64,000 bases of DNA from Streptomyces sp. SCUT-3 (GCF_014083985.1 NZ_CP046907.1:4750501-4814500); one strand, 5' to 3'. Counted from the stretch's first letter, positions 1 to 9,939 are shown. Notes: generated from the sequence alone by a model not told the origin. A program made the numbers and translations.

Positions 1-1132
1 CACCGATGCGCAGGCCCTGCTGATGAGCGACGCCGACGTCAAGCTCGACGTCGGCCGGGAACTCACCCGCGGCCTCGGAGCGGGCGCCAACCCCGACGTC
101 GGCCGCAAGGCGGCCGAGGACCACCGCGAGGAGATCGAGGAGGTCCTCAAGGGGGCCGACATGGTCTTCGTCACCGCCGGCGAGGGCGGCGGCACCGGAA
201 CCGGCGGCGCGCCCGTCGTGGCCAACATCGCCCGTTCGCTGGGCGCCCTGACCATCGGCGTGGTCACCCGGCCGTTCACCTTCGAGGGGCGCCGCCGCGC
301 GAACCAGGCGGAGGACGGCATCGCAGGCCTGCGCGACGAGGTCGACACCCTCATCGTGATCCCCAACGACCGCCTGCTGTCGATCTCCGACCGGCAGGTG
401 AGCGTCCTTGACGCCTTCAAGTCCGCCGACCAGGTGCTGCTCTCCGGCGTGCAGGGCATCACCGACCTGATCACCACCCCGGGCCTGATCAACCTCGACT
501 TCGCGGACGTGAAGTCGGTGATGTCCGAAGCCGGTTCGGCGCTCATGGGCATCGGCTCCGCCCGCGGCGACGACCGCGCGGTGGCCGCCGCCGAGATGGC
601 GATCTCCTCCCCGCTGCTGGAGGCGTCCATCGACGGCGCCCGCGGGGTGCTGCTGTCCATCTCCGGCGGCTCCGACCTCGGTCTGTTCGAGATCAACGAG
701 GCGGCCCAGCTGGTCAGCGAGGCGGCCCACCCGGAGGCCAACATCATCTTCGGAGCGGTGATCGACGACGCCCTCGGCGACGAGGTCCGGGTCACCGTCA
801 TCGCCGCCGGCTTCGACGGCGGCCAGCCGCCGGCCAAGGGCAGCCGCGACAAGGTCCTCGGCGGCACCGGCGGCACCGGCGGCGGCCGCGAGGACTCCGC
901 CCCGGTCTCCGCGGCCCCGCGCCTGGCCCCGCAGCCCGACGCCGGCTCGCGCTCGTCCTTCGGCGGGCTGGGCAGCGTCGCCGCCCGCGACGAGAACCCG
1001 GAGCCCGCCCCGGTCCCGGCCCCGGTCACCGAGATGCCCGCCCCGCCGGTCGCCCCGCCGCACGTGCCGCAGGCCCGCCCGTACCAGGACAGCCCCGCCG
1101 AGGAGCTGGACGTCCCGGACTTCCTCAAGTGA
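1..1132 (+). CDS. ftsZ: cell division protein FtsZ (5' truncated)
   Basis: Tubulin-like GTPase that polymerises into the Z ring at vegetative and sporulation septa. The frame is open from base 2 (T-D-A-Q-A-L-L-M...), so the N-terminal nucleotide-binding part lies left of the window. Visible are the tubulin signature [11 protein letters not shown], the T7 synergy-loop region, a Pro/Ala/Gly-rich linker from about codon 280, and the conserved C-terminal tail ending DVPDFLK, the docking peptide for partners such as SepF. The stop overlaps the next gene as GTGA. It is the first of six division and growth genes in one direction. Sequence is close to the strongly conserved Streptomyces FtsZ. Confidence 0.98.
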   Translation, partial: TDAQALLMSDADVKLDVGRELTRGLGAGANPDVGRKAAEDHREEIEEVLKGADMVFVTAGEGGGTGTGGAPVVANIARSLGALTIGVVTRPFTFEGRRRANQAEDGIAGLRDEVDTLIVIPNDRLLSISDRQVSVLDAFKSADQVLLSGVQGITDLITTPGLINLDFADVKSVMSEAGSALMGIGSARGDDRAVAAAEMAISSPLLEASIDGARGVLLSISGGSDLGLFEINEAAQLVSEAAHPEANIIFGAVIDDALGDEVRVTVIAAGFDGGQPPAKGSRDKVLGGTGGTGGGREDSAPVSAAPRLAPQPDAGSRSSFGGLGSVAARDENPEPAPVPAPVTEMPAPPVAPPHVPQARPYQDSPAEELDVPDFLK

Positions 1133-1887
1133 TAGGACACCGCTCCCGGGGGGACCGCGGCGTTCACTTCGCCTTCACCGACCGGTGGGGCGGGGTGAGC
1201 GCCGCTCCTCGTGACCGGCTCAACCTCGGCGGCGCGGTCGGCGACGACCCCGCCGCCGTCGCGGCCAACCGCAGGCTGGCGGCCGAGGCGCTCGGGCTGG
1301 ACCCGGCCGCCGTGGTCTGGATGAACCAGGTGCACGGCCGGGACGTCGCCGTGGTCGACGGGCCGTGGCCGCCGGACGCCCCGGTGCCCGCCGTCGACGC
1401 GCTGGTGACCGCCCGCCGCGGGCTCGCGCTGGCCGTCCTCGTCGCCGACTGCACCCCGGTGCTGATGGCCGACCCGGTGGCCGGCGTCGCCGCCGCGGTC
1501 CACGCGGGCCGGCCGGGCCTGCTGGCCGGGGTGGTCCCGGCGGCACTGGAGGCGATGGCGGGACTCGGCGCCCGCCCGGAGCGGATCGTCGCGGCCACCG
1601 GGCCGGCCGTCTGCGGCGGCTGCTACGAGGTGCCGGAGGAGATGCGTGCGGAGGTCGCGGCGGCGGTGCCCGAGGCGTGGGCCACGACCCGCCGGGGCAC
1701 CCCCGCGCTTGACGTCCCCGCGGGCGTGCACGCCCAACTGGCCCGGGCCGGCGTGCGGGTGCGGGAAAGGTCGCCGGTGTGCACGCTGGAGTCGCCGGAC
1801 CACTTCTCCTACCGGCGCGAGGCCACCACCGGCCGCCTGGCCGGGTACGTCTGGCTGGACGAGCACGAAGGACCGAAGAGCACGTGA
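1129..1887 (+). CDS. pgeF: YlmD/PgeF-type purine nucleosidase, multicopper-oxidase-like fold
   Basis: Member of the DUF152 (formerly polyphenol oxidase, laccase-domain) family, whose characterised members act on purine nucleosides or as peptidoglycan-editing factors. The 252-residue protein has the family's metal-ligand pattern: NQVHG, a DCTPVLM segment (here [12 protein letters not shown]), [11 protein letters not shown] and a late [14 protein letters not shown] motif close to the expected CT...FFSYRR. GTG start overlaps the ftsZ stop (GTGA) and its own stop overlaps ylmE, so the three are probably translationally coupled. Which activity this protein has is not decidable from sequence. Confidence 0.92.
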   Translation: MIGHRSRGDRGVHFAFTDRWGGVSAAPRDRLNLGGAVGDDPAAVAANRRLAAEALGLDPAAVVWMNQVHGRDVAVVDGPWPPDAPVPAVDALVTARRGLALAVLVADCTPVLMADPVAGVAAAVHAGRPGLLAGVVPAALEAMAGLGARPERIVAATGPAVCGGCYEVPEEMRAEVAAAVPEAWATTRRGTPALDVPAGVHAQLARAGVRVRERSPVCTLESPDHFSYRREATTGRLAGYVWLDEHEGPKST

Positions 1888-2612
1888 GCGCACGCAAGGA
1901 CCAGCTGGCCGCGAACCTGGCCGCGGTCGAGGAGCGGATCGCCGCCGCCTGCGCGGCCGCCGGCCGCGCCCGCGAGGAGGTGACCCTGATCGTGGTCACC
2001 AAGACCTACCCGGCGAGCGACGTGAGGCACCTCGCGGAGCTGGGGGTGACCGACGTCGCCGAGAACCGCGACCAGGAGGCGGCGCCGAAGGCGGCCGAGT
2101 GCGCCGACCTCGGACTGAACTGGCACTTCGTGGGGCAGTTGCAGACCAACAAGGTGCGGTCCGTGGTCCGCTACGCGAGCCGGGTCCACTCGGTGGACCG
2201 CCCCAGGCTGGTCGACGCCCTTTCCGCGGCCGCGGCCAAGGAGGGGAGGGAGATCGGGTGTCTGCTCCAAGTCGCCCTCGAAGGAGGGCCGGAGGACTCC
2301 CCGCTGCCCTCGGGGCGCGGCGGGGTGGCCCCCGGGGCGGTGGAGGAGCTCGCCGCCGCGGTCGACGCGGCCCCGTTCCTGCGGCTCGACGGCGTCATGG
2401 CCGTGGCGCCCCTGACGGGACCCTGGGCGGGCCGGCCCCGGCCGGCGTTCGACCGGTTGGCCAGGATCGCCTCCGATCTGCGAGCATCCCGCCCGGCGGC
2501 CGCGATGGTCTCGGCCGGTATGAGCTCGGACCTGGAGGAGGCCGTGGCCGCCGGGGCGACACATGTGCGCATCGGTACTGCGGTACTCGGAGTCCGACCC
2601 GGGCTCGGGTAA
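1884..2612 (+). CDS. ylmE: YggS/YlmE family pyridoxal-phosphate-binding protein
   Basis: PLP homeostasis protein of the YggS/PROSC family, a single-domain alanine-racemase-like TIM barrel without known racemase activity. The PLP lysine is in LIVVTKTYPASDV (residues about 34-46). NWHFVGQLQTNKV, GMSSDLEEAV and the ending THVRIGTAVLG are family hallmarks. GTG start is chosen because it gives a GTGA overlap with the upstream gene and the usual length (242 aa); a more upstream ATG would run through pgeF in another frame. In Streptomyces ylmD and ylmE sit between ftsZ and sepF. Confidence 0.93.
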   Translation: MSARKDQLAANLAAVEERIAAACAAAGRAREEVTLIVVTKTYPASDVRHLAELGVTDVAENRDQEAAPKAAECADLGLNWHFVGQLQTNKVRSVVRYASRVHSVDRPRLVDALSAAAAKEGREIGCLLQVALEGGPEDSPLPSGRGGVAPGAVEELAAAVDAAPFLRLDGVMAVAPLTGPWAGRPRPAFDRLARIASDLRASRPAAAMVSAGMSSDLEEAVAAGATHVRIGTAVLGVRPGLG

Positions 2613-2678
2613 CGTCACCAAACAAGTCGGACCACACCAGAAAATATGGTCATTCCCCGCAACCGGAGGACGTAGAGC

Positions 2679-3260
2679 ATGGCCGGCGCGATGCGCAAGA
2701 TGGCGGTCTACCTCGGCCTCGTGGAGGACGACGGGTACGACGGCCCGGGGTTCGACCCGGACGACGACTTCGAACCGGAGCCCGAACCGGAGCGGGCCCG
2801 TCGTCACACCCCGCCGCCGCCCCAGGAGGAGGAGCCGGTGCGGGTCACCGGCACGCCGGTCCGACAGGAGCCGCCGCGGATCGCTCCCGTGGCATCCATC
2901 ACACCCGAACGACGTCCCGAACCGCCGAGCCTGGAGAAGAACTCACCGGTGATCATGCCCAAGGTCGTGTCGGAGAGGGAGCCCTACCGCATCACCACGC
3001 TCCACCCCCGCACCTACAACGAGGCCCGTACCATCGGGGAACACTTCCGCGAGGGCACCCCGGTGATCATGAATCTGACGGAGATGGACGACACCGACGC
3101 CAAGCGTCTGGTTGACTTCGCAGCCGGACTGGTCTTCGGTCTTCACGGCAGTATCGAGCGGGTGACGCAGAAGGTGTTCCTCCTGTCGCCTGCTAACGTC
3201 GACGTAACGGCGGAGGACAAGGCTCGGATCGCCGAGGGCGGGTTCTTCAACCAGAGCTAG
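2679..3260 (+). CDS. sepF: cell division protein SepF
   Basis: Membrane-associated FtsZ anchor and Z-ring organiser, essential in actinobacteria that lack FtsA. The N-terminus [18 protein letters not shown] is the amphipathic membrane-targeting segment. An acidic and proline-rich linker (residues about 20-95) follows, then the SepF fold (about 100-185) with [19 protein letters not shown] and [24 protein letters not shown] Shine-Dalgarno precedes the ATG at 8-10 nt. Length 193 aa fits Streptomyces SepF2-type proteins next to ftsZ. Confidence 0.97.
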   Translation: MAGAMRKMAVYLGLVEDDGYDGPGFDPDDDFEPEPEPERARRHTPPPPQEEEPVRVTGTPVRQEPPRIAPVASITPERRPEPPSLEKNSPVIMPKVVSEREPYRITTLHPRTYNEARTIGEHFREGTPVIMNLTEMDDTDAKRLVDFAAGLVFGLHGSIERVTQKVFLLSPANVDVTAEDKARIAEGGFFNQS

Positions 3261-3325
3261 CCGTCGGCCGGAGCCGGCCACCGCACAGATGCGAAAGAAC
3301 GACAGGCAGGGGAGAGGGAAGCACG

Positions 3326-3610
3326 ATGGCCGTCGCGCAGCAGGTGCTCTACATCGTGCTGTACTGCTTCCTGCTGGTGCTCATCTTCCGACTGGTGATG
3401 GACTACGTCTTCCAGTTCGCCCGTTCGTGGCAACCGGGCAAGGCGATGGTGGTGGTCCTGGAGGCCGCCTACACTGTCACCGATCCGCCACTCAAGCTTC
3501 TGCGGCGATTCATTCCGCCGCTCCGCCTCGGGGGCGTGGCGCTCGACCTGTCCTTCTTCGTACTGATGATCATTGTCTACATCCTGATCAACGTCGTGGC
3601 CGGGCTGTGA
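3326..3610 (+). CDS. ylmG: YggT family membrane protein (YlmG)
   Basis: Small integral membrane protein of the YggT family, usually between sepF and divIVA and implicated in envelope or division functions. The 94 residues contain two hydrophobic segments, LYIVLYCFLLVLIFRLVMDYVF near the N-terminus and LSFFVLMIIVYILINVVAGL at the end. Between them lies the family motif YTVTDPPLKLLRRFIPPLRLGGVALD. Starts 65 nt after sepF behind a GGGGAGAGGGAAG ribosome-binding region. Molecular role is unknown. Confidence 0.93.
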   Translation: MAVAQQVLYIVLYCFLLVLIFRLVMDYVFQFARSWQPGKAMVVVLEAAYTVTDPPLKLLRRFIPPLRLGGVALDLSFFVLMIIVYILINVVAGL

Positions 3611-3658
3611 ACGATACGGTCTTGACCCATATGCCGACGATCACGTTGAGGTGAAGAG

Positions 3659-4699
3659 ATGCCGCTGACCCCCGAGGACGTTCGTAACAAGCAGTTCACG
3701 ACCGTCCGTCTCCGCGAGGGATACGACGAGGACGAGGTCGATGCCTTCCTCGACGAGGTCGAGGCGGAGCTGACCAGGCTGCTGCGCGAGAACGAGGACC
3801 TGCGGGCCAAACTCGCCGCCGCCACCCGTGCCGCCGCCCAGAACCAGCAGCAGGGCATGCGCAAGGAGCAGGAGCAGCAGCAACAGCAGCGCCCCAACGC
3901 GCCGGTGCCCGCTGCCATATCGGGCCCGCAGCCGGTGCCTCCGGGACAGATGGGCGGCCCCCAGCAGATGGGTCCGCCGCAGCTTCCCGGCGCTCCGCAG
4001 CTGCCCCCCGGCCCCGGCGGCCACCCGATGCAGCAGCAGGGCCCCGGTCTGCCCATGCAGCAGCAGGGCCCCGGCCCCGGTCACCCGATGCAGCAGCAGC
4101 AGGCCCCCGGCGGCGACAGCGCCGCCCGAGTGCTCTCGCTCGCCCAGCAGACGGCCGACCAGGCCATCGCCGAGGCCCGCTCCGAGGCCAACAAGATCGT
4201 CGGTGAGGCCCGCAGCCGCGCCGAGGGCCTGGAGCGCGACGCGCGGGCCAAGGCCGACGCGCTGGAGCGGGACGCGCAGGAGAAGCACCGCGTCGCGATG
4301 GGCTCCCTGGAGTCCGCGCGCGCCACGCTGGAGCGCAAGGTCGAGGACCTGCGCGGCTTCGAGCGCGAGTACCGCACCCGGCTGAAGTCCTACCTGGAGA
4401 GCCAGCTGCGCCAGCTGGAGAGCCAGGCGGACGACACGCTGGCCCCGCCGCGTTCCCCCGCCGCCCCCTCGCTGCCGGCCCCCACGGGCATGTCCTCGGC
4501 CGGCGCCAACGGGATGGGCCACGGCGGCGGTTACGGCGGCGGCCACACCGCCGGCGGCAACCAGACCTACGGCGGCCAGCAGCAGATGTCCCCGGCGATG
4601 ACCCAGCCGATGGCCCCGGTCCGCCCGCAGGCCCCGCAGCCGCTGCAGCAGGCGCCCACGCCCATGCGCGGGTTCCTGATCGACGAGGACGACAACTGA
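3659..4699 (+). CDS. divIVA: polar growth determinant DivIVA (Wag31)
   Basis: Coiled-coil scaffold that marks hyphal tips and directs apical wall growth in actinomycetes. [38 protein letters not shown] is the membrane-curvature-binding N-terminal domain with its first coiled coil. A Gln/Pro/Gly-rich insert (about 65-155) follows, with repeats such as HPMQQQGPG, typical of Streptomyces DivIVA. The long second coiled coil runs from about 157 to 265 ([21 protein letters not shown] onward), then a low-complexity tail ends [19 protein letters not shown] precedes the ATG. A perfect hairpin closes the gene cluster. Confidence 0.97.
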   Translation: MPLTPEDVRNKQFTTVRLREGYDEDEVDAFLDEVEAELTRLLRENEDLRAKLAAATRAAAQNQQQGMRKEQEQQQQQRPNAPVPAAISGPQPVPPGQMGGPQQMGPPQLPGAPQLPPGPGGHPMQQQGPGLPMQQQGPGPGHPMQQQQAPGGDSAARVLSLAQQTADQAIAEARSEANKIVGEARSRAEGLERDARAKADALERDAQEKHRVAMGSLESARATLERKVEDLRGFEREYRTRLKSYLESQLRQLESQADDTLAPPRSPAAPSLPAPTGMSSAGANGMGHGGGYGGGHTAGGNQTYGGQQQMSPAMTQPMAPVRPQAPQPLQQAPTPMRGFLIDEDDN

Positions 4700-4743
4700 C
4701 CTGACTGCCGCTCGGGCGCCGGGCGCCCGGGAGCCCGGTACGA

Positions 4744-4794
4744 CCGAAGGGCCGGGCCCGGAGGGGATCATCCCCTCCGGGCCCGGCCCTTCGG
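4744..4794. terminator. 24-bp-stem hairpin after divIVA
   Basis: A perfect inverted repeat: left arm 4744-4767, loop TCA, right arm 4771-4794, core GGGCCGGGCCCGGAGG. It lies between the convergent divIVA and DUF1266 genes and so can act in both directions. No U-tract is present, which is normal for Streptomyces terminators. Confidence 0.85.
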
Positions 4795-4825
4795 CGTTCC
4801 CGGGCAGCCGGGCGCCCGGGCACGG

Positions 4826-6049
4826 TCACCGGGCGGGCAGCCGCCAGTCCAGGCTCCGCCAGGGGCTGGCGGGATCGCCGGTGAGGACGCGGTGCGGGCC
4901 GAGCCCGTGCCCGTACCACTCGCCGAACTCCTCCTCGTCGAAGCGCAGGACGCGTCCGAGGACGTAGCCGGCGGAGAACGCGGCCCAGGACGTGTACCGG
5001 TTGCGGGCCATCCGCCCGGCGCGGAGCACCGCCTCCTCGGCGGCGGCGCGGTCGGCGTAGCGGGCGGCCAGGCCCCAGCGGGCCATGTTCACCGCGCGGC
5101 CGTAGTCGTACCCGCGCACGCTGGTCACGAAGCCGTCCGCGGGCAGGAGGCCGTCGGCGCGGAACCGCGCCTCGTAGCGGGCCACGCGCCTTGCCCGGGC
5201 CAGCAGTTGGTCCAGCGCCTCGGTCGGCAGCCCGGCCTCCAGGCAGACCAGCCCCAGCTGCTCGTCCCAGGCGTCGACGTCCCGGGGGCGGGAGCCGCAG
5301 GCCACCGCCCGCAGCCGGGCGACCAGGGCCACCTCGGTCGCCCGGTCGCCGCCGTGCCGGTCCAGCAGGTCGTCCACCGCCTTCCGCCAGCCCTCGGGGG
5401 AGTGGACCCCCCAGGACTCGCGCAGGAGTTCGCGGTCCTCCTCGTAACCGTGCCAGCAGTCGCCGAGCTCGTTCCACGGCAGGCCGTTGTGCACGGCGAG
5501 GTGGGCCCCGAGAGCCAGGGACTGCGCCAGGACGCCGTGCACCGGCCAGGAGGAGCGGTGCAGCAGGGCCCCGGTGTGCCCGTGGCGGCCGCCGTCGGGG
5601 TGCGGGCGCTCCCGTTCGAGCCGCAGCAGCGTCCGGTGGTTCTCGGGAGTGGCCGTCAGGCGGCGTTCCGCCGGGGTCTCCGGGGCCACCACGATCCGTC
5701 CGCCGCGCAGTTGCCCGAAGAGGCCGGCGCAGTCCCGGGAGAGGAACACGTGGCCCGGCTCCGCGGGAGGGAGGGTGCCCCGGGTCCACAGCGGCAGGGC
5801 CCGGTCCGTGCCGCGGGTGTGCAGCAGGTCCGGGCCGGGCGGGCGGTCCTCCCCGTCCGTACGGCCGTGGTCCGTGCGGTCGTGGGGCACCTGCACGAAC
5901 AGCCTGCGGCCTGCGAGGAGTTGGAGGTAGGGCTCGTCGCTGCGCGCACGGGCGGCCTCGGTGAGCCGGGCCTCCAGGGGGCCGGGTGGCAGGAAGTCGG
6001 CCAGGGGAGGCGAGGGAGGCGTCCACTGGCGATGGCCCGGTCCGAACAT
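4826..6049 (-). CDS. DUF1266 domain-containing protein
   Basis: A 407-aa cytoplasmic protein of unknown function. The C-terminal half matches the DUF1266 pattern: WNELGDCWHGYEEDRELL (about 215-235) and YDYGRAVNMARWGLAARYADRAAAEE...SWAAFSAGYVLGRVL (about 325-375), rich in Trp, Tyr and Arg. The N-terminal 130 residues (YLQLLAGRRLFVQVP, FLSRDCAGLFGQL) look like an SseB-type N-terminal domain, an arrangement seen in streptomycetes. No signal peptide or membrane segment. It follows ileS on the same strand 65 nt downstream and converges on divIVA. Confidence 0.75.
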   Translation of the reverse strand: MFGPGHRQWTPPSPPLADFLPPGPLEARLTEAARARSDEPYLQLLAGRRLFVQVPHDRTDHGRTDGEDRPPGPDLLHTRGTDRALPLWTRGTLPPAEPGHVFLSRDCAGLFGQLRGGRIVVAPETPAERRLTATPENHRTLLRLERERPHPDGGRHGHTGALLHRSSWPVHGVLAQSLALGAHLAVHNGLPWNELGDCWHGYEEDRELLRESWGVHSPEGWRKAVDDLLDRHGGDRATEVALVARLRAVACGSRPRDVDAWDEQLGLVCLEAGLPTEALDQLLARARRVARYEARFRADGLLPADGFVTSVRGYDYGRAVNMARWGLAARYADRAAAEEAVLRAGRMARNRYTSWAAFSAGYVLGRVLRFDEEEFGEWYGHGLGPHRVLTGDPASPWRSLDWRLPAR

Positions 6050-6114
6050 GGGAGGAGACTATCCGGCCGCTGTCCCCGCCCCGACGGCGGGGACAGCGGA
6101 GGGTGTTCGTCCGG

Positions 6115-9100
6115 TCACAGCTCCTTCGGGGCGTCGGCCTTGCGCAGCGAGAAGCGCAGGTCCAGCGCCTCGTCGTGGAACGGCTCGCCCCGGCCGCCGG
6201 AGGCGTCGGCGGTGCCGCGGGCGAAGTCCACGGCCAGGACCTCGTCGGCGACCAGGCCGGCGTGCTCGGCCAGGGCCTCTGCGGTCTCGGCGCTGCCGGA
6301 CTCCCAGCGCAGCGCGATGCGGTCCGCGACGTCCAGGCCGCTGTTCTTGCGGGCCTCCTGGATCAGCCGGATCGCGTCGCGGGCCAGGCCGGCGCGGCGC
6401 AGCTCGGGGGTGATCTCCAGGTCGAGGGCGACGGTCGCGCCGGAGTCGGAGGCCACCGCCCAGCCCTCGCGCGGGGTCTCGGTGACGATCACCTCGTCGG
6501 GGGAGAGGGTGACGGACTCGCCGTCCACCTCCACCACCGCCGAGCCGGTCTCCCGCAGCGAGGCGGACAGCGCGGCCGCGTCCGCCGCGGCGACCGCCTT
6601 GGCGACCGGCTGCGTGCCCTTGCCGAAACGGCGCCCCAGGGCGCGGAAGTTGGCCTTGGCCGAGGTGTCCACCAGGGAGCCGCCCACCTCGCTGAGGGAC
6701 GCCAGCGAGGCCACGTTGAGCTCCTCGGCGATCTGGGCGCGCAACTGCTCGCCCAGGTCCTCGAAGCCCGCCGCGGCGATCAGCGCGCGCCGCAGCGGCT
6801 GGCGGGTCTTGACGCCGGAGTCGGCGCGGGTAGCCCGGCCCAGTTCCACCAGGCGCCGTACCAGCGCCATCTGCTCCGACAGCGCCGGGTCGACCAGCGA
6901 GGCGTCCACGGCCGGCCAGGAGGCCAGGTGCACCGACTCGGGGGCGTCCGGCGTCACCGGGCGGACCATGTCCTGCCACACCCGCTCGGTGATGAACGGG
7001 GTGATCGGGGCCATCAGGCGGGTCACCGTGTCGACGACCTCGTGCAGGGTGGCCAGCGCGGCCGGCTCGCCCTGCCAGAAGCGGCGGCGGGAGCGGCGCA
7101 CGTACCAGTTGGACAGGTCGTCGACGAACGCCGAGAGCAGCTTGCCGGCCCGCTGGGTGTCGAAGTCCTCCAGCGCGTCGGTGACCTGCTCGGTGAGCGT
7201 GTTCAGCTCGCCCAGCAGCCAGCGGTCCAGCAGCGGGCGGTCCTGCGGCGCCGGGTCGGCGTCCGACGGCGCCCAGCCGCTGGTGCGCGCGTACAGGGCC
7301 TGGAAGGCGACGGTGTTCCAGTAGGTCAGCAGCGTCTTGCGGACGACCTCCTGGATGGTGCCGTGGCCCACCCGGCGGGCCGCCCACGGGGAGCCGCCGG
7401 CCGCCATGAACCAGCGGACCGCGTCCGCGCCGTGCTGGTCCATCAGCGGGATCGGCTGGAGGATGTTGCCCAGGTGCTTGGACATCTTGCGGCCGTCCTC
7501 GGCGAGGATGTGGCCCAGGCAGACCACGTTCTCGTAGGAGGACCGGTCGAAGACCAGGGTGCCGACCGCCATCAGCGTGTAGAACCAGCCGCGGGTCTGG
7601 TCGATCGCCTCGCAGACGAACTGCGCCGGGTAGTGGCTCTCGAAGAGCTCCTTGTTGCGGTAGGGGTAGCCCCACTGCGCGAACGGCATGGACCCGGAGT
7701 CGTACCAGGCGTCGATCACCTCGGGCACCCGGACCGCGGTCAGGGAGCAGCCCTCGGCGGTGCAGCCGAAGGTGACCTCGTCGATGTAGGGGCGGTGCGG
7801 GTCCAGGGAGGACAGGTCCCTGCCCGCCAGGGAGCCCAGCTCGGTCAGGGAGCCGACGCAGGTCAGGTGGCCCTCCTCGCAGCGCCAGACCGGCAGCGGG
7901 GTGCCCCAGTAGCGGTTGCGGGACAGGGCCCAGTCGATGTTGTTGTTCAGCCAGTCGCCGAACCGGCCGTGCTTGACCGCGTCCGGGTACCAGTTGGTCC
8001 GCTCGTTCTCCCGCAGCATCGCGTCCTTGACCTGCGTGGTGCGGATGTACCAGGACGGCTGCGCGTAGTACAGCAGCGCGGTGTGGCAGCGCCAGCAGTG
8101 CGGGTAGCTGTGCTCGTACGGCAGGTGCCGGAAGAGCAGGCCGCGCGCGTCCAGGTCGGCCACCAGCGCCTCGTCGGCCTTCTTGAAGAACTGCCCGCCG
8201 ACCAGGGGGACGTCCTCCTCGAAGGTCCCGTCGGGGCGCACCGGGTTGACCACCGGCAGGCCGTAGGCGCGGCAGGCCTTCAGGTCGTCCTCGCCGAAGG
8301 CGGGGGACTGGTGGACCAGGCCGGTGCCGTCCTCGGTGGTGACGTACTCGGCGTTGAGGACGAAGTGCGCGTCCTCGATCTCCACCAGGTCGAAGGGGCG
8401 GCGGTAGGCCCAGCGCTCCATCTCGGCGCCGGTGAAGGACTGCCCGGTGGCCGTCCAGCCCTCGCCCAGGGCCTTGCCCAGCAGCGGCTCGGCCACCACC
8501 AGCCTCTCGGTGCCGTCGGTGGCCACGACGTAGGTCACCCCGGGGTGGGCGGCGACCGCGGTGTTGGACACCAGGGTCCACGGGGTGGTCGTCCACACCA
8601 GCAGCGACGCCTCGCCGGCCAGCGGGCCGGAGGTCAGCGGGAAGCGCACGTACACCGAGGGGTCGACGACCGTCTCGTAGCCCTGCGCCAGCTCGTGGTC
8701 GGACAGGCCGGTGCCGCAGCGCGGGCACCAGGGGGCGACCCGGTGGTCCTGGACCAGCAGCCCCTTGTCGAAGATCTGCTTGAGCGACCACCACACGGAC
8801 TCGACGTACTCGGGGTCCATGGTGCGGTAGGCGTCGTCCATGTCGACCCAGTAGCCCATGCGCTCGGTCAGCTCGGCGAAGGCGCCCACGTGCCGCTGCA
8901 CCGACTCGCGGCACTTCGCGTTGAACTCGGCGATGCCGTAGGCCTCGATGTCCTTCTTGCCGTTGAAGCCGAGCTCCTTCTCCACGGCCAGCTCCACCGG
9001 CAGGCCGTGGCAGTCCCAGCCGGCCTTGCGGGTCACGTGGTGGCCCCGCATGGTCTTGAAGCGGGGGAAGACGTCCTTGAAGACGCGGGCCTCGATGTGG

Positions 9101-9279
9101 TGCGCGCCCGGCATGCCGTTCGCGGTGGGCGGGCCCTCGTAGAAGACCCACTCGGGCCGTCCCTCGGACTGCTCCAGGGAGCGGGCGAAGACCTTGTGCT
9201 CGCGCCAGAAGCCGAGCACGGAGTGCTCGAGGGCGGGCAGGTCGACCTGGGCGGGTACCGGCTGGTACTGCGGCGTCAT
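6115..9279 (-). CDS. ileS: isoleucyl-tRNA synthetase
   Basis: Class I aminoacyl-tRNA synthetase charging tRNA-Ile. The 1054-aa length fits the long, eukaryote-like IleS of actinobacteria. Residues near 48-62 (YEGPPTANGMPGAHH) hold the HIGH-type signature, WDCHGLPVE follows, the editing domain shows LVWTTTPWTL, and the second catalytic motif is DGRKMSKHLGN (KMSKS class). The anticodon-binding helical domain includes DDLSNWYVRRSRRRFW. ATG start is supported by CCGGAGG a few bases upstream. A T-box leader precedes it, so expression should rise when tRNA-Ile is uncharged. Confidence 0.98.
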   Translation of the reverse strand: MTPQYQPVPAQVDLPALEHSVLGFWREHKVFARSLEQSEGRPEWVFYEGPPTANGMPGAHHIEARVFKDVFPRFKTMRGHHVTRKAGWDCHGLPVELAVEKELGFNGKKDIEAYGIAEFNAKCRESVQRHVGAFAELTERMGYWVDMDDAYRTMDPEYVESVWWSLKQIFDKGLLVQDHRVAPWCPRCGTGLSDHELAQGYETVVDPSVYVRFPLTSGPLAGEASLLVWTTTPWTLVSNTAVAAHPGVTYVVATDGTERLVVAEPLLGKALGEGWTATGQSFTGAEMERWAYRRPFDLVEIEDAHFVLNAEYVTTEDGTGLVHQSPAFGEDDLKACRAYGLPVVNPVRPDGTFEEDVPLVGGQFFKKADEALVADLDARGLLFRHLPYEHSYPHCWRCHTALLYYAQPSWYIRTTQVKDAMLRENERTNWYPDAVKHGRFGDWLNNNIDWALSRNRYWGTPLPVWRCEEGHLTCVGSLTELGSLAGRDLSSLDPHRPYIDEVTFGCTAEGCSLTAVRVPEVIDAWYDSGSMPFAQWGYPYRNKELFESHYPAQFVCEAIDQTRGWFYTLMAVGTLVFDRSSYENVVCLGHILAEDGRKMSKHLGNILQPIPLMDQHGADAVRWFMAAGGSPWAARRVGHGTIQEVVRKTLLTYWNTVAFQALYARTSGWAPSDADPAPQDRPLLDRWLLGELNTLTEQVTDALEDFDTQRAGKLLSAFVDDLSNWYVRRSRRRFWQGEPAALATLHEVVDTVTRLMAPITPFITERVWQDMVRPVTPDAPESVHLASWPAVDASLVDPALSEQMALVRRLVELGRATRADSGVKTRQPLRRALIAAAGFEDLGEQLRAQIAEELNVASLASLSEVGGSLVDTSAKANFRALGRRFGKGTQPVAKAVAAADAAALSASLRETGSAVVEVDGESVTLSPDEVIVTETPREGWAVASDSGATVALDLEITPELRRAGLARDAIRLIQEARKNSGLDVADRIALRWESGSAETAEALAEHAGLVADEVLAVDFARGTADASGGRGEPFHDEALDLRFSLRKADAPKEL

Positions 9280-9284
9280 CGGCG

Positions 9285-9540
9285 GGGCCTCCGGCGGAAA
9301 GGGTCACTGCGCTGTCCGTCGGAGGGACGAGAGGCACCGCACCGTCGGCGGCGGCTCCCGCGGTACCACCCTCCTTGACCGCGGACGCGGACCCGCTGCG
9401 CGGGCGCCCGTCCCCGGCCCTCTCATTGGGGCCGCGTGCCGGTTCTACTCGCCCGCCCGCCCGCGCCGTGCGTCCGCCGGCGCGGTCCGGGGGCTTTCTT
9501 CCGGCGGCTCCGGGGTGATCTTCACGCCGTGCACACCCCC
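9285..9540 (-). promoter_or_regulatory. T-box riboswitch in the ileS leader
   Basis: Reading the minus strand toward ileS, the T-box core GGGTGGTACCGCGG lies at 9359-9372, followed by CTCGTCCCTCCGACGG, both hallmark T-box elements that pair with the tRNA NCCA end. Upstream, at 9512-9539, GGGGU can pair with ACCCC around a short loop holding an AUC triplet (9517-9519), an isoleucine codon. This resembles the ultrashort Stem I of actinobacterial ileS T-boxes. An AGTAGAA element near 9440 fits a loop-E motif. GGAGG at 9288-9292 can pair with CCCTCC near 9320, suggesting translational control by sequestration. Exact helix borders are inferred. Confidence 0.88.
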
Positions 9541-9616
9541 GGGCTCACACCGTCCCCGGGTCGCTCGCGGCTGCGTGCGGCGCTACTCGTCCCCATCCAT
9601 GCCTGTCGCTGCGCCC

Positions 9617-9622
9617 AGTGTA
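9617..9622 (-). promoter_or_regulatory. possible -10 element of the ileS leader
   Basis: TACACT on the minus strand lies about 80 nt before the T-box 5' helix. No clear -35 hexamer is visible. The 9541-9939 interval otherwise holds no gene that I can support. Confidence 0.3.
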
Positions 9623-9939
9623 CGGGGCCGCCCGACCGGCTGCTCCGGAATACCCCGCCCGGCACTGGGCACAACGCATACCGGACGCGCTGCCGATCGG
9701 GCAGGGCCGACGGGGCGGGCGGCGTGCCCCGTTGCCGCGGGTCCGGAGTCGATTTATCGTTCCGGCACGATTCGCGAGCAGGATCACGGAATGCGAAGGG
9801 GGTGCGGTCGTGGCGGACGCGGCGACGCGGAGTGCGGCCGCACCCGCCGAGGGCGGTGCGCAGGAAGAGGCGGGCGCGCCCTCGCCCCGGCCGCGAAGAG
9901 GACCGCGGTCCCCAGTGGATGAAGACGGGAGCCAAGACG

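Noticed and set aside
1646-3115. Long frame across pgeF, ylmE and sepF
   Set aside because: Arg/Gly/Pro-rich shadow of three real genes with no plausible product.
4892-7324. Long open frames antisense to DUF1266 and ileS
   Set aside because: They are by-products of GC-rich codon third positions on the other strand; no start signals or recognisable products.
9541-9939. Additional gene between ileS and the DksA-like gene
   Set aside because: Frames here are Arg/Gly/Pro-rich shadows and the ribosome-binding sites are poor; the region is better explained by the ileS leader and promoters.
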